The notes beneath the pieces are model-generated. The model worked only from the letters and a program-made list of their open reading frames with translations, had not been told where the DNA came from and made no database searches. Source: Streptacidiphilus neutrinimicus (lineage in GTDB: Bacteria; Actinomycetota; Actinomycetes; Streptomycetales; Streptomycetaceae). Taken from it: a stretch of DNA of 61,242 bases. A program made the position numbers and the translations under genes. Below, piece by piece: positions 1-7,936 of the stretch. Positions within the stretch are counted from its first letter, which is position 1; each line of letters opens with the position of its first letter. The stretch lies in contig NZ_BBPO01000011.1 of NCBI RefSeq assembly GCF_000787815.1, positions 49,050 through 110,291 of the forward strand, in the 5' to 3' direction.

Positions 1-46
1 GGCGGGTCCGTATCCTCCAGGCCGTACGGCCGGAGCCGGACCCGCC
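1..46. terminator. Long inverted repeat, probable terminator of an upstream gene
   Basis: GGCGGGTCCG (1-10) pairs perfectly with CGGACCCGCC (37-46). The loop contains a nested palindrome GGCCGTACGGCC (20-31). It has no T-run, as is usual for actinobacterial terminators. It probably ends a gene lying to the left of the window. Confidence 0.5.
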
Positions 47-70
47 TGCGGCTGGACAGTCGCGGGCTTA

Positions 71-195
71 CGGCGGACGGACGAGGATCGGCTGCGGGCG
101 CGGCCTTCGGTCTGTCCTCCGTCGGTGCGTGCGATGGGCGTGCGGCTGACTTCACCGCTCCGACAAGGCGCGCCAGGCGGGCCTGATCCCGGCAG
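71..195. repeat. Diverged copy of the Rv1733c-like gene's 5' region (copy A)
   Basis: About 125 bp closely resemble 43522-43646, which spans the first codons and leader of the Rv1733c-like gene. Long identical stretches occur at a constant offset of 43451. At the position of that gene's ATG (43558, minus strand) this copy reads AAG, so it cannot start the same protein. No coding continuation is visible. The rest of 1-502 holds no convincing gene. Confidence 0.7.
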
Positions 196-451
196 GCACA
201 GGCACTGCCTTCAATCGGCCGGAGGTCGTTCCCTCCTCGCCGCCCGGCTTTGCTCCGACCGGCGCACCGCTTGCCGAGGGCCGCACATACCGCTGAACAG
301 AGCCACGACATCGGCATCGACGCTGTCGTGGCCCCGTTGTCGCGGAGGCGGTGGTCATACGATCGAGGGAAGCCCACGAGTGGCACACAGAACCCCGCAC
401 TCTCGGCACATAAGCTCGTCCTCGCTTTCCCACAGCCAGCCTTCACTGCCG

Positions 452-465
452 AGGCCGAACGGCCG
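452..465. promoter_or_regulatory. OsdR/DosR-like box (AGGCCGAACGGCCG)
   Basis: This palindrome matches 10 of 12 fixed positions of the recurring GGGCCG-NN-CGGCCC box. Its centre is about 45 bp before the start of the 62-residue gene that opens the cytochrome b operon. Being closer to the start than the other boxes, it is a weaker case. Confidence 0.45.
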
Positions 466-502
466 CAGGCAGCCGTTCCGGCTCAGCAGGAGGAGGTGAA
501 GG

Positions 503-691
503 ATGATCAATCAGCTCTGGGGCGCGGTGTTCGACCTCGTGGGTGACGGCGGATTCCACGCCGCCACATTCAGTTGGTTCACCCTCAAGGTCGGCAATCT
601 CGTCGAGATGATCCTGGTGGTGCTGATCTTCGTCGCGGGGATGTTCGTCAAGCTGCCCGGCGGAAAGACCGAACCGTCGGAGGACGCATGA
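503..691 (+). CDS. Small single-pass membrane protein, first gene of the cytochrome b module
   Basis: This 62-residue protein has one clear hydrophobic segment (about residues 31-50, rich in V, L, I and F) followed by a short charged tail. A strong ribosome binding site (AGGAGG) lies just before the ATG. Its stop overlaps the start of the cytochrome b gene (ATGA), so the two are translationally coupled. I do not recognise a family. Position and size suggest a small structural or assembly subunit of the membrane complex encoded by the next two genes; that is inference. Confidence 0.7.
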   Translation: MINQLWGAVFDLVGDGGFHAATFSWFTLKVGNLVEMILVVLIFVAGMFVKLPGGKTEPSEDA

Positions 692-1407
692 GTATTCCGC
701 CGCCGAGCCCGGGCCGGGATCCGGTCACCGCCACCACAGGCACCGAGCCGTTCTCGTGGGTGCGGCCCAGCCCGTGGCTGCGGGGCTACCTGGTGCGCAA
801 TTTCCCGCTACGGAAACTGCTTCCCGACCGGGAGCCGGCCTACGTCTCCTCGGTGCTGTACACCATGGGCGTGCTGACCCTGGCGGCGCTCATCGTCACC
901 ATTCTCAGCGGCACGGTCATCGCGCTCGGCGGTGTGTCGTTCTGGCACACGAACACCTTCGGCGCGTTCATGAACAGCATTCACTTCTGGGGCGTGCAGG
1001 CCATGTTCCTGTTCATGGCCGTCCACTTCATCACGACCTTCTTCACCATGAGCTGGCGCGGCGGACGCGGGTGGACGTGGATCACCGGTGTCCTCGCGTT
1101 CATCGTCAGCATTCTGACGGCGTTCACCGGCTTCCTGATGATGACGAACTGGGACAGCCAGTGGATCGGCCAGCAGGCCAAGGACGCGTTCAACGCGATC
1201 GGCATCGGCGCCGTCTGGAACGTCATGAACGCGGGCCAGCAGTTCACCTTGCATGTGGTCGTCACCGTCGCGGTGCTGCTGTTCATCGTCTCCGCCCACA
1301 TCGGTCTCATCCGGCGCCGGGGCGTGGCGCCGCCGCCCGGCGCGGAGGCGCTGGAGGTCCCGGATGCGCCGGCCCAGCCCTCGGTCTCCGCGTCGAACCG
1401 GGGGTGA
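688..1407 (+). CDS. b6-type cytochrome b, N-terminal (four-helix) domain protein
   Basis: This 239-residue integral membrane protein resembles the N-terminal four-helix part of cytochrome b/b6, which holds two haems b and moves electrons across the membrane. Two helix pairs show histidine ligands: H-x13-H in the segment IHFWGVQAMFLFMAVH and H-x14-H in FTLHVVVTVAVLLFIVSAH. The 14-then-15 spacing is that of cytochrome b6 rather than mitochondrial cytochrome b. The quinol-oxidising C-terminal domain, a Rieske protein and any CxxCH cytochrome c are all missing nearby. The ATG start overlaps the previous stop; the next gene begins 10 nt downstream. The electron donor and acceptor are unknown. Confidence 0.85.
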   Translation: MSIPPPSPGRDPVTATTGTEPFSWVRPSPWLRGYLVRNFPLRKLLPDREPAYVSSVLYTMGVLTLAALIVTILSGTVIALGGVSFWHTNTFGAFMNSIHFWGVQAMFLFMAVHFITTFFTMSWRGGRGWTWITGVLAFIVSILTAFTGFLMMTNWDSQWIGQQAKDAFNAIGIGAVWNVMNAGQQFTLHVVVTVAVLLFIVSAHIGLIRRRGVAPPPGAEALEVPDAPAQPSVSASNRG

Positions 1408-1416
1408 GGAGGGGAA

Positions 1417-2559
1417 ATGGCAACGCCAACCCATGAGCCGACCAAGGCGCGCGCCAAGCGCCACCCGGTGGCCACCTGGCAAGGCCCCGAACGACGCTTC
1501 GACCTCATCACCGAGGGAACCGTCGCGGTCGCGGCGGTGGCCCTGCTGTGCATCCTCGCCGCCAGCCTGTGGGGGTCCCCCGACGGCGGGCTCACCTACC
1601 CGGGCGCACCCGCCTCCCCGCCGGGGCAGGCGTTCAGCGCCCGGTACTGGGACACGAACGACCCTTCCGACCTGGCCCAGACCGCCGTCCAGGAACTGCT
1701 CGGCGGGAGCAAGACAGCCGGTTACGGCCCCCCGTTCAACACCACCTCCGGGGCATCGCAGGAGTTCATCGGGATCCACCCCGCGGACATCGCGAAATCG
1801 ATCTTCGGCCTCACCCTCCCGATCAACACCGCCGACGACTTCGTCCTGGCCCCGGTCTCCCGACTCGTCGCACCCTTCGACTCCGCCGTCGCGCTGGCGG
1901 TCCGTCAGTACAAGCAAGCCGGCGGCGACCTGTCCCCCGGCGCATCGGCCGACCAGCTCGCCTCGGCCCGGCAGGCGACCTGGCTGAACAACTACGCCAA
2001 GGCGCTCGGGGCGTCGGGGGCGAGGTTCACCCCCATCACGGCCACGGTGCCGCCGGGCGACTACGGGCCCGTCCCGGTGATCATCCAGGCGGAACAGCGC
2101 ATCGCCTCCAACGGGAGCCTCGACGGGTACTTCCAGGGCAGCGATCAGCAGCTGACCACCGACACCACCATGGGGACCATGTTCTTCGGGGACGGCACTC
2201 TCTGGGGCACCGTCGCGACGGCGCAGGGCGTCGCCGGCGACCAGTGGGGCGTCATGAACGAACTGTGGGACTACCCGGGCCAGGTGTGGCTCTGGCTGTA
2301 TGCCGGGATGTACCAGATCCCCGCCTTGAACCCCTCCGGCAACGCCAACCTCGACCTCGACGTCGGCCTGCTCATGATCCTTTTCGGCTTCCTGCTGCCC
2401 ATGTTCGCGCCATGGATTCCGGGCGTCAACCGCATCCCCCGGTGGATCCCCCTCTACAAGATCATCTACCGCGACCACTACCGCAGCACGGGCGACAGGC
2501 GCCCGCCGGCACACGCGCCGAACAAGCCGGATGCCGAGCCGCCGAGCCATGCGACATAG
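1417..2559 (+). CDS. Membrane-anchored protein with large extracytoplasmic domain, cytochrome b partner
   Basis: This 380-residue protein has a cytoplasmic N-terminus (about 1-30), a membrane helix (about 33-53), a long polar region (about 54-310) rich in W, Y and G that should lie outside the membrane, a second helix (about 320-340) and a short basic tail. No CxxCH, Rieske or iron-sulfur motif is visible, and it is not the usual cytochrome b C-terminal domain. It is preceded by GAGGGGAA and follows the cytochrome b gene by 10 nt, so it is very likely the third subunit of the same complex. I do not recognise the family. Confidence 0.75.
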   Translation: MATPTHEPTKARAKRHPVATWQGPERRFDLITEGTVAVAAVALLCILAASLWGSPDGGLTYPGAPASPPGQAFSARYWDTNDPSDLAQTAVQELLGGSKTAGYGPPFNTTSGASQEFIGIHPADIAKSIFGLTLPINTADDFVLAPVSRLVAPFDSAVALAVRQYKQAGGDLSPGASADQLASARQATWLNNYAKALGASGARFTPITATVPPGDYGPVPVIIQAEQRIASNGSLDGYFQGSDQQLTTDTTMGTMFFGDGTLWGTVATAQGVAGDQWGVMNELWDYPGQVWLWLYAGMYQIPALNPSGNANLDLDVGLLMILFGFLLPMFAPWIPGVNRIPRWIPLYKIIYRDHYRSTGDRRPPAHAPNKPDAEPPSHAT

Positions 2560-2620
2560 TTCCGCCGTGACAAGCACCGTGGTCAGGGCGCGCGCGAGAC
2601 CCGGTTCGCGGGCGAGCGGG

Positions 2621-2863
2621 TCAGTCGGTCTCAGCCACGGTTTCGCTCCAGGCGTCCACGGTGGTCACCCCATCCTCGTAGGCGGCCAGGCAGGGCTGGC
2701 ACAGCTGCCCGGGCTCGATGCCGTCCTGAGTCATGTCGGCGATGGGGCGCATCTCTGCGATGGGCGAGAGCAGCCTGCGGCACAGGGCCGCCCCGTCGAG
2801 GTCGGGGACGACGTGCCAGCGCACAGCGGACCTGACTCCGTACTCAGCCTTCAACGCGACCAT
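2621..2863 (-). CDS. Conserved-looking hypothetical protein with CxxC motif
   Basis: About 80 residues if it starts at the ATG at 2863; the frame stays open to 2920. The sequence contains an LCRRLL helix-like segment and then QLCQPCLAAYEDG, a CxxC pair that could bind metal together with the earlier cysteine. It is soluble, with no membrane segment. It is convergent with the cytochrome module and divergent from the chloride channel gene, sharing the intergenic region that carries an OsdR-like box. Function unknown. The start is uncertain because the best GAGG lies about 13 nt upstream. Confidence 0.55.
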   Translation of the reverse strand: MVALKAEYGVRSAVRWHVVPDLDGAALCRRLLSPIAEMRPIADMTQDGIEPGQLCQPCLAAYEDGVTTVDAWSETVAETD

Positions 2864-2937
2864 GGCAGCCACCTGCCTCACAACGACCTGTGCGCCGGCT
2901 CCCTTCGACACTCCACCCACGTCAGGCTGCGGCGCGT

Positions 2938-2951
2938 GGGCTGACCGGCCC
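2938..2951. promoter_or_regulatory. OsdR/DosR-like box (GGGCTGACCGGCCC)
   Basis: Matches 11 of 12 fixed positions. It sits between divergent genes: about 117 bp before the chloride channel start and about 80 bp before the small CxxC protein start. Confidence 0.6.
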
Positions 2952-2958
2952 TTGCCTC

Positions 2959-2997
2959 GTCGCCGATCGGGCCCGACGCTCAGGCCCGGTCGGCGAC
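2959..2997. other. Imperfect 15-bp inverted repeat
   Basis: GTCGCCGATCGGGCC (2959-2973) pairs with GGCCCGGTCGGCGAC (2983-2997) with one mismatch and a 9-nt loop. It lies between two divergent starts just inside the OsdR-like box, so a structured leader or second protein site is more likely than a terminator. Confidence 0.5.
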
Positions 2998-3060
2998 GGA
3001 AGCCGGACAGTACGCCGCGCCTGGAAGGGAATCCCAGAGTGATCGGCTAGCATACGGAGG

Positions 3061-4413
3061 GTGACCGAGACAGGTGCTGGCACTGGCACCGCAGGCCCGG
3101 ATGCGGCAGCACTCCTCAGGTCCCGGAACTACGTCGCACTCCTGCTCCTGGGCGCCGTCATCGGTGTGCCCGTCGCGGCGGCGGCGTATTTCTACCTCAA
3201 GGCGGTAGGCGAGGCGCAGAAGTTCGTCTTCACGACCCTGCCCAAGGATCTCGGCTTTGCCGGCGAACCCGCTTGGTGGCCTCTGCTGCCGCTGGCATTG
3301 AGCGGCTTCGTGGTCGCCCTGAGCATCCGTCACCTACCGGGAACCTCTGGGCACAAGCCCGCTGAGGGGTTCAAGACGGGCAGCCGTGTCGAACCCGCTG
3401 ACCTCTACGGGATCCTCCTCGCCTCGCTCGCCACGCTCTGCCTCGGTGCGGTCCTCGGCCCTGAGGCGCCGTTGATCGCCCTTGGTGGCGGACTCGGCAC
3501 GCTCGCCGTACACCTACTCAAGCGCGACGCACCAGCCACGGCGACTGCGGTCATCGGTGCGGCCGGAAGCTTCGCGGCCGTCGCCACGCTTCTGGGCTCG
3601 CCCCTCACCGGAGCATTCCTGATCATGGAGGCCGCGGGCCTCAGCGGTCCGATGCTCGGCGTCATCCTGGTGCCGGGCCTGCTCGCCTCGGGAATCGGTG
3701 CGCTGATCTTCGTCGGCCTCGACAGATGGACCGGCTACGGCACCTTCAGCCTGGCGATCCCCCACATCCCCTCCTTCACCACGCCCGACGCGGCCGAGTT
3801 CCTCTGGGCCGTCGTCATCGGTCTCGTGGCGGCCTTCCTCGGCAGCGGCATCCGCCGGCTGGCCCTGCTGCTCCAGCCACGTGTCGAACGACGCATCCTC
3901 CTGCTGACACCGGCCGCCGGCCTGGCGGTGGCCGGGTGCGCCGTCGCCTTCGGCGAGGCGACCGGCCACAGCTCCTCCGAGGTCCTGTTCTCCGGCCAGA
4001 GCGCGTTGCCCGCCCTGGTGCAGAACGCCGCCGGTTGGACCGTGGGCGCACTGGTACTGGTGGTGCTGTTCAAGGGACTTGCCTACGGCATCTCGCTCAG
4101 CTGCTTCCGGGGCGGGCCGGTGTTCCCGAGCCTGTTCATCGGCGCGGCAGGCGGCATCGCCCTCTCCCACCTGCCGGGTCTTCCGATGATCGCGGGCGTC
4201 GGCATGGGGATCGGCGCCATGGCCGTGGCGATGCTGAGGCTCCCGTTGACCTCCGTGCTGCTGGCCAGTCTGCTTCTGGCGAGCGACGCACTCGCGCTCA
4301 TGCCTCTGGTCATCGTGGCGGTCGTGGTCGCCTACGTGACCGTCGCGAGGCTGGCACCGGCTGCGACGGCGCAGCCGGACGCCGACCGCACCGCAAAGCC
4401 CACGACAGCTTGA
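3061..4413 (+). CDS. ClC-type voltage-gated chloride channel / H+-Cl- exchanger
   Basis: This 450-residue polytopic membrane protein has ClC hallmarks: LGPEAPLIALGGG about residue 130 (the G(K/R)EGP-like anion site) and GGPVFPSLFIGAAGG about residue 350 (GxFxP selectivity segment). ClC proteins move chloride across the membrane, often coupled to protons. The GTG start sits directly against GGAGG, too close for a normal ribosome site. A TAGCAT hexamer at 3048-3053 would place the transcript start at or next to the GTG, so a leaderless mRNA is plausible. The upstream OsdR-like box puts it in the stress regulon. Confidence 0.9.
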   Translation: MTETGAGTGTAGPDAAALLRSRNYVALLLLGAVIGVPVAAAAYFYLKAVGEAQKFVFTTLPKDLGFAGEPAWWPLLPLALSGFVVALSIRHLPGTSGHKPAEGFKTGSRVEPADLYGILLASLATLCLGAVLGPEAPLIALGGGLGTLAVHLLKRDAPATATAVIGAAGSFAAVATLLGSPLTGAFLIMEAAGLSGPMLGVILVPGLLASGIGALIFVGLDRWTGYGTFSLAIPHIPSFTTPDAAEFLWAVVIGLVAAFLGSGIRRLALLLQPRVERRILLLTPAAGLAVAGCAVAFGEATGHSSSEVLFSGQSALPALVQNAAGWTVGALVLVVLFKGLAYGISLSCFRGGPVFPSLFIGAAGGIALSHLPGLPMIAGVGMGIGAMAVAMLRLPLTSVLLASLLLASDALALMPLVIVAVVVAYVTVARLAPAATAQPDADRTAKPTTA

Positions 4414-4846
4414 TGTGCGGTCCGCTGTCGTCGGCAGCGGACGTGGCAAGCGTTCGGTGGCTTCGAGCAGCAGGCAGCAGGGACGAACGCCGCGCCTCGG
4501 CGGCCGAGCGGCCTCGGCATGTGGGCCTGATGGCCCTGACCAGATCACGCGCGTCCTGCAAGGGTTGGTGGGAGACCTCGACCCCGAACGTGGGTACCGC
4601 TGCCGCGCGAGGGGCCCGACCGGTCGGCGATTCAGGTGATCATCGCCGGAGGACGCGCCATGCGGACGACGGAGAACCCCCCGAGCAATCCGCGAGCTGA
4701 GCACGCGGTGGACGAACCGGGGTCCATTGCCCCAAGAAAGGCCAACCCCTGGCGGGACACGCGCCGACACCATCCGGTGGAGCCCACGACCCCCACACCC
4801 AGACTGTCCACCGCGTCCGAAGAACCTTCTCCGAAGGAGGCCGACA
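4414..4846. other. 433-bp gene-free stretch with weak box-like palindromes
   Basis: No coding frame here looks real. Two palindromic elements are visible: GGGCCTGATGGCCC at 4523-4536 and CCGACCGGTCGG at 4616-4627. Both are over 200 bp before the next start and match the OsdR-like consensus less well than the others. Confidence 0.3.
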
Positions 4847-5281
4847 ATGGCCACCCATGTCAGTGAAACGCCGACGACTCGGGCTCAGACCTACCACAAG
4901 CCCTTCGCCGCCGGCTGGACTCTCTTCGCCGCCTGCCTCATGATCTTCGGCGGTGCCATGGCGATCCTCGAAGGGATCGGCGCGGTCATCAACAACACCC
5001 GCTACGTGGTCACCGGCAGCTACGTCTACAGCTTCAACGTCACCGGCTGGGGCTGGCTGCATCTGAGCCTGGGCATCCTGATCTTCCTCGCCGGCTGCGC
5101 GCTGTTCACCGGGGCTGTCTGGGCCCGGGTGGTCGGTGTCGTCGCCGCGGGCTTCGGCATGCTGGCCAACTTCCTGTGGCTGCCCTACTACCCCTTCTGG
5201 GCCATCGTCCTGATCGCCGTCAACATCTTCGTGATCTGGGCCCTGACAGCCGGCACCCACAGAGAAGCGGTGAGAGCGTAA
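4847..5281 (+). CDS. DUF7144-type four-helix membrane protein
   Basis: This 144-residue protein has four hydrophobic segments (about residues 24-45, 66-85, 90-107 and 115-135) and short loops, the layout of the DUF7144 family of actinobacterial membrane proteins (family recalled, not searched). No enzymatic motif is visible. The ATG has a strong site (GAAGGAGG) 6 nt upstream. It is monocistronic, and its stop lies in a 20-bp tandem duplication followed by a strong bidirectional terminator. Function unknown. Confidence 0.8.
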   Translation: MATHVSETPTTRAQTYHKPFAAGWTLFAACLMIFGGAMAILEGIGAVINNTRYVVTGSYVYSFNVTGWGWLHLSLGILIFLAGCALFTGAVWARVVGVVAAGFGMLANFLWLPYYPFWAIVLIAVNIFVIWALTAGTHREAVRA

Positions 5282-5302
5282 AAGAAGCGGTGAGAGCGTA
5301 AA
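5263..5302. repeat. Perfect 20-bp tandem duplication over a stop codon
   Basis: AGAAGCGGTGAGAGCGTAAA occurs twice in a row (5263-5282 and 5283-5302). The first copy contains the stop codon of the DUF7144 gene, so the protein is unchanged. It is one of several exact short tandem duplications in the window. Confidence 0.9.
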
Positions 5303-5340
5303 AGCCGCGCTGACGCGAGGCACCAGCGTGCGTCGGCTTC

Positions 5341-5388
5341 GACCCCGGCCCGGGGACCGCCACTGACTGGCGGTTCCCGGGCCGGGTC
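5341..5388. terminator. Strong bidirectional terminator hairpin
   Basis: A stem of about 21 bp (5341-5362 with 5368-5388, one bulge and one G-T type pair) with a 5-nt loop lies between the convergent DUF7144 and DUF1622 genes. It can serve both. Confidence 0.8.
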
Positions 5389-5488
5389 AGCGCGGTCATC
5401 CGTTCGGTGGCGCGCACTGTGGCCTTCCGCCTCGAGGGCTCACCCGAACGGCTCCATCGGACCGCGCCTGGCCACAACCCCTCACCGA

Positions 5489-5902
5489 TCAGGCCGAGGG
5501 CGGCTCCGGACGTGTCCCGGCACGGCGCACGGCCTGCCGGGTTGCGGTCGTGCCGCTGGTGAGAGCACGTCGCCACGGGGCGACGCCCTCGATCTCGATC
5601 TCCAGGGAGAAACTGAGGAACGTCCGGATCAGTACGATCACACCGAGCACGGCGACGTTGTCCAGGCTGGGCGCGACGGCCACCGTACGGATCAGGTCCG
5701 CCGCGACGAGGACCTCCAGGGCCAGCAGCAGGGTGCCCCCGAAGCACTCTCGCAACACCTGGTAGCCCTCACCCGCTCGCCCCGTCCGCCTCCAGGACCT
5801 CCAGGCGAGGACGACGGCAAGCACAAAGCCGAACACCAGGATCGCCGCGCCCAGGCCCTCGAAGCCCTGGGCGACGCGGTCCATCACCTGAGTGAACGAC
5901 AC
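5489..5902 (-). CDS. DUF1622 family membrane protein
   Basis: A 137-residue protein with three hydrophobic helices (near the N-terminus with GLGAAILVFGFVLAVVLAW, then GTLLLALEVLVAADLI, then VAVLGVIVLIRTFLSFSLEIEIEG), ending in a basic tail. The layout fits DUF1622, a family of uncharacterised inner membrane proteins. The GTG at 5902 is chosen because GGAGG lies 7 nt before it; an ATG at 5884 has no good site. It follows the ABC permease by about 100 bp on the same strand. Function unknown. Confidence 0.75.
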   Translation of the reverse strand: MSFTQVMDRVAQGFEGLGAAILVFGFVLAVVLAWRSWRRTGRAGEGYQVLRECFGGTLLLALEVLVAADLIRTVAVAPSLDNVAVLGVIVLIRTFLSFSLEIEIEGVAPWRRALTSGTTATRQAVRRAGTRPEPPSA

Positions 5903-6004
5903 CTCCCGCCTCCGAGCCTCGCGTCGCACAGCCTGGGCCCATCCTCACCGCCGGTCCCGCGCCCGGCGACTTCACCCGAAGAGCGCGCGGCAACGCGGTT
6001 CCGT

Positions 6005-6778
6005 TCATTCCCCGTGGAACAGCCAGAGCGCGGGGACGCCGGCGACCACCGCGTAGGCGGCCAGGGCTGCGAGGTCGGCGCCGCTCCAGCCGAAGCCGAG
6101 CCACGGGTTCTGGACGGCGGTGACGAGGTGGGCGAGAGGCAGCGCACCGCCGACATCGCGCAGGCCTGTGGGCAGCACCGCGCGCGGAGGTGCGGTACCG
6201 GAGACGAGCCACAGGCTGAAGAACAACAACAGCCCGATGCCCTGGGCCGACCGGCTGGTGCGTATCACGGTCGCGAGCAGCAGTCCGATCGCTCCGAACG
6301 CGACAGCTCCGACGAGGAGAGCGACGGCGACGCCGAGCGCGTCCTTGGGGAGCGTGGTGTGATACGCGAGCCGCGCGACGACCGCCATCACGAGCGTGCC
6401 GGCCAGGCTTGTGGCGAGCGCGAGGGTCAGCTGCCCGGCGATGAGGGCCCGGGGTGGGACCGAGGAGGCCTTGAACCGTCGCAGGATGCCGCGCTCGCGG
6501 TAGCCGGCCAGGGTGATGGGGAGGGTCATCAGCCCGATGGCGGCGACGATCACGGCCGCCGACGCCGCCGCGTAGTAGTCGGCAGGGGTGACACCGCGCC
6601 ACACGAGCAGGCCGTTCTGGATCTTGTGAGCGTCGGCCTGGTTGTTCCCGAACACCGCCGCGAGCAGCATCATCATCATGAGCGGGAAGGCGAGGACGAA
6701 GACGACCGAGAAGGGTTCACGCCGGAAGAGTCGGAACTCGGTGCGGGTCATGGCGAGGTAGCCGCTCATCGTTGTCAC
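6005..6778 (-). CDS. ABC-2 type transporter permease
   Basis: This 257-residue membrane protein has six hydrophobic segments and the ABC2_membrane look: an N-terminal RTEFRLFRREPFSVVFVLAFPLMMMM helix, a long first loop, then GYRERGILRRFKAS before the middle helices, the motif typical of drug/polyketide exporters of the DrrB type. The GTG at 6778 overlaps the stop of the ATPase gene (GTGA), so both are made as a unit. It probably forms an efflux pump; the substrate is not predictable. Confidence 0.88.
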   Translation of the reverse strand: MTTMSGYLAMTRTEFRLFRREPFSVVFVLAFPLMMMMLLAAVFGNNQADAHKIQNGLLVWRGVTPADYYAAASAAVIVAAIGLMTLPITLAGYRERGILRRFKASSVPPRALIAGQLTLALATSLAGTLVMAVVARLAYHTTLPKDALGVAVALLVGAVAFGAIGLLLATVIRTSRSAQGIGLLLFFSLWLVSGTAPPRAVLPTGLRDVGGALPLAHLVTAVQNPWLGFGWSGADLAALAAYAVVAGVPALWLFHGE

Positions 6779-7680
6779 CGCCGGATGGCTCGGCCGGTCA
6801 GAGCGAGGAACGCGTCCTCGACGGTCGGGCGGTCCACGCGCAGGTCCCGCGGGACGATCCCGTGCGCGACGAGTTCGGACGCGACCAGCGCCAGCACCGG
6901 TCCGGCTCCACGGATCTCGACCGCGTCCCGGCGCCGTGTCATGGACTCCACTTCCTCCAGCTTCTCCAGCCAGGCCAGATCCGGTTCAGCGGTGCTGAAC
7001 CGGACGACCGAGGGCAGCTCCAGCCCGTCGATCAGCCCCTGCGGGGAGTCGAGCGCGACCAGTCGCCCGCCGTCGACGACGGCGACCCGGTCACAGAGGT
7101 GTTCCGCCTCGTCCATGAAGTGCGTGACCAGGACGACCGTGGTACCGCCGTGCCGGATCTCCCGGATCAGGTCCCAGGTCTCCCGCCGCGCCTGGGGGTC
7201 GAGGCCCTGCGTCAACTCGTCGAGGAACACCAACTCGGGCGAGTTCACGAACGCGAGCGCGATGAACAACCGCTGGCGCTGACCGCCGGAGAGGGAGTCA
7301 AACGCCTTGCTGCGCTGCTCCTCCAGGTGCCAGCGCGCCAGCAGTTCGTCGCGGTCGACGGGACGACGGGCGAAGGCGGCGAACAGCTCGACGGCCTCCG
7401 CGACCCTCAAACGGCCGGGCAGGGCGGAGTCCTGCAGCTGTGAGCCGATCCGCTGCCGCAGTTGGGCGGCCTGCGTCGTCGGGTCGAGCCCCAGGACCCG
7501 GATCGTCCCGCCGTCCGGGCGGCGAAGGCCCTGAACGCATTCGACGGTGGTCGTCTTGCCGGCGCCGTTCGGACCGAGAATCCCGAAGATCTCTCCCGGT
7601 TCGACATCGAACGACACGTCGTCGACAGCCACGAGCCGACGGTAGGTCTTCCGAAGATGGTCAACCGTGATCACGCTCAT
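6775..7680 (-). CDS. ABC transporter ATP-binding protein (DrrA-like)
   Basis: A 301-residue ATPase with Walker A (GPNGAGKTTT, about residue 38), signature SLSGGQRQR (about 135), Walker B and D-loop (LVFLDELTQGLDP; the usual DEPT is DELT here) and switch histidine (VLVTHFMDEAE). The C-terminal 80 residues resemble the DrrA/exporter regulatory domain. The ATG at 7680 begins the conserved MSVITVDHLRKTY. It is the first gene of the pair and diverges from the formate dehydrogenase operon; an OsdR-like box lies 36 bp upstream, possibly controlling both directions. Confidence 0.92.
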   Translation of the reverse strand: MSVITVDHLRKTYRRLVAVDDVSFDVEPGEIFGILGPNGAGKTTTVECVQGLRRPDGGTIRVLGLDPTTQAAQLRQRIGSQLQDSALPGRLRVAEAVELFAAFARRPVDRDELLARWHLEEQRSKAFDSLSGGQRQRLFIALAFVNSPELVFLDELTQGLDPQARRETWDLIREIRHGGTTVVLVTHFMDEAEHLCDRVAVVDGGRLVALDSPQGLIDGLELPSVVRFSTAEPDLAWLEKLEEVESMTRRRDAVEIRGAGPVLALVASELVAHGIVPRDLRVDRPTVEDAFLALTGRAIRR

Positions 7681-7715
7681 ACGGTCAGACTCGACCCGCC
7701 TCCACAGCACGGCTA

Positions 7716-7729
7716 GGGCCGGTGGTCCC
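7716..7729. promoter_or_regulatory. OsdR/DosR-like box (GGGCCGGTGGTCCC)
   Basis: Matches 10 of 12 fixed positions and lies between the divergent ABC transporter (start 7680) and formate dehydrogenase (start 7937) genes. Confidence 0.45.
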
Positions 7730-7936
7730 TGGTGAAGGGGCCACCCGCCGGGACGGACGGAGCCTCACGGGCCCCTGTCGACACGGCGAGTCGCGGTGGC
7801 TCGCGCCGCGGCCGAAGGCGACGGGCTCACCTGCCTGGCTCCGTCGGCTGCGCCTCCCAGCGCGCCGTCCGGCCGCTGGCGGCCGGGCGACCAGTTTGCG
7901 GATGCGAAGCCCGGGAGGCGTTCGGAGGATGGAGGT

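Noticed and set aside
808-2577. Long minus-strand frame of 589 codons opposite the cytochrome b module
   Set aside because: It mirrors the real plus-strand genes, as expected from high GC at third positions, and its translation is Arg/Gly/Val/Asp-rich without motifs.
5434-5456. Box-like core CCGAACGG between convergent genes
   Set aside because: Only the central 8 bp fit; the outer arms do not, and no promoter is expected there.
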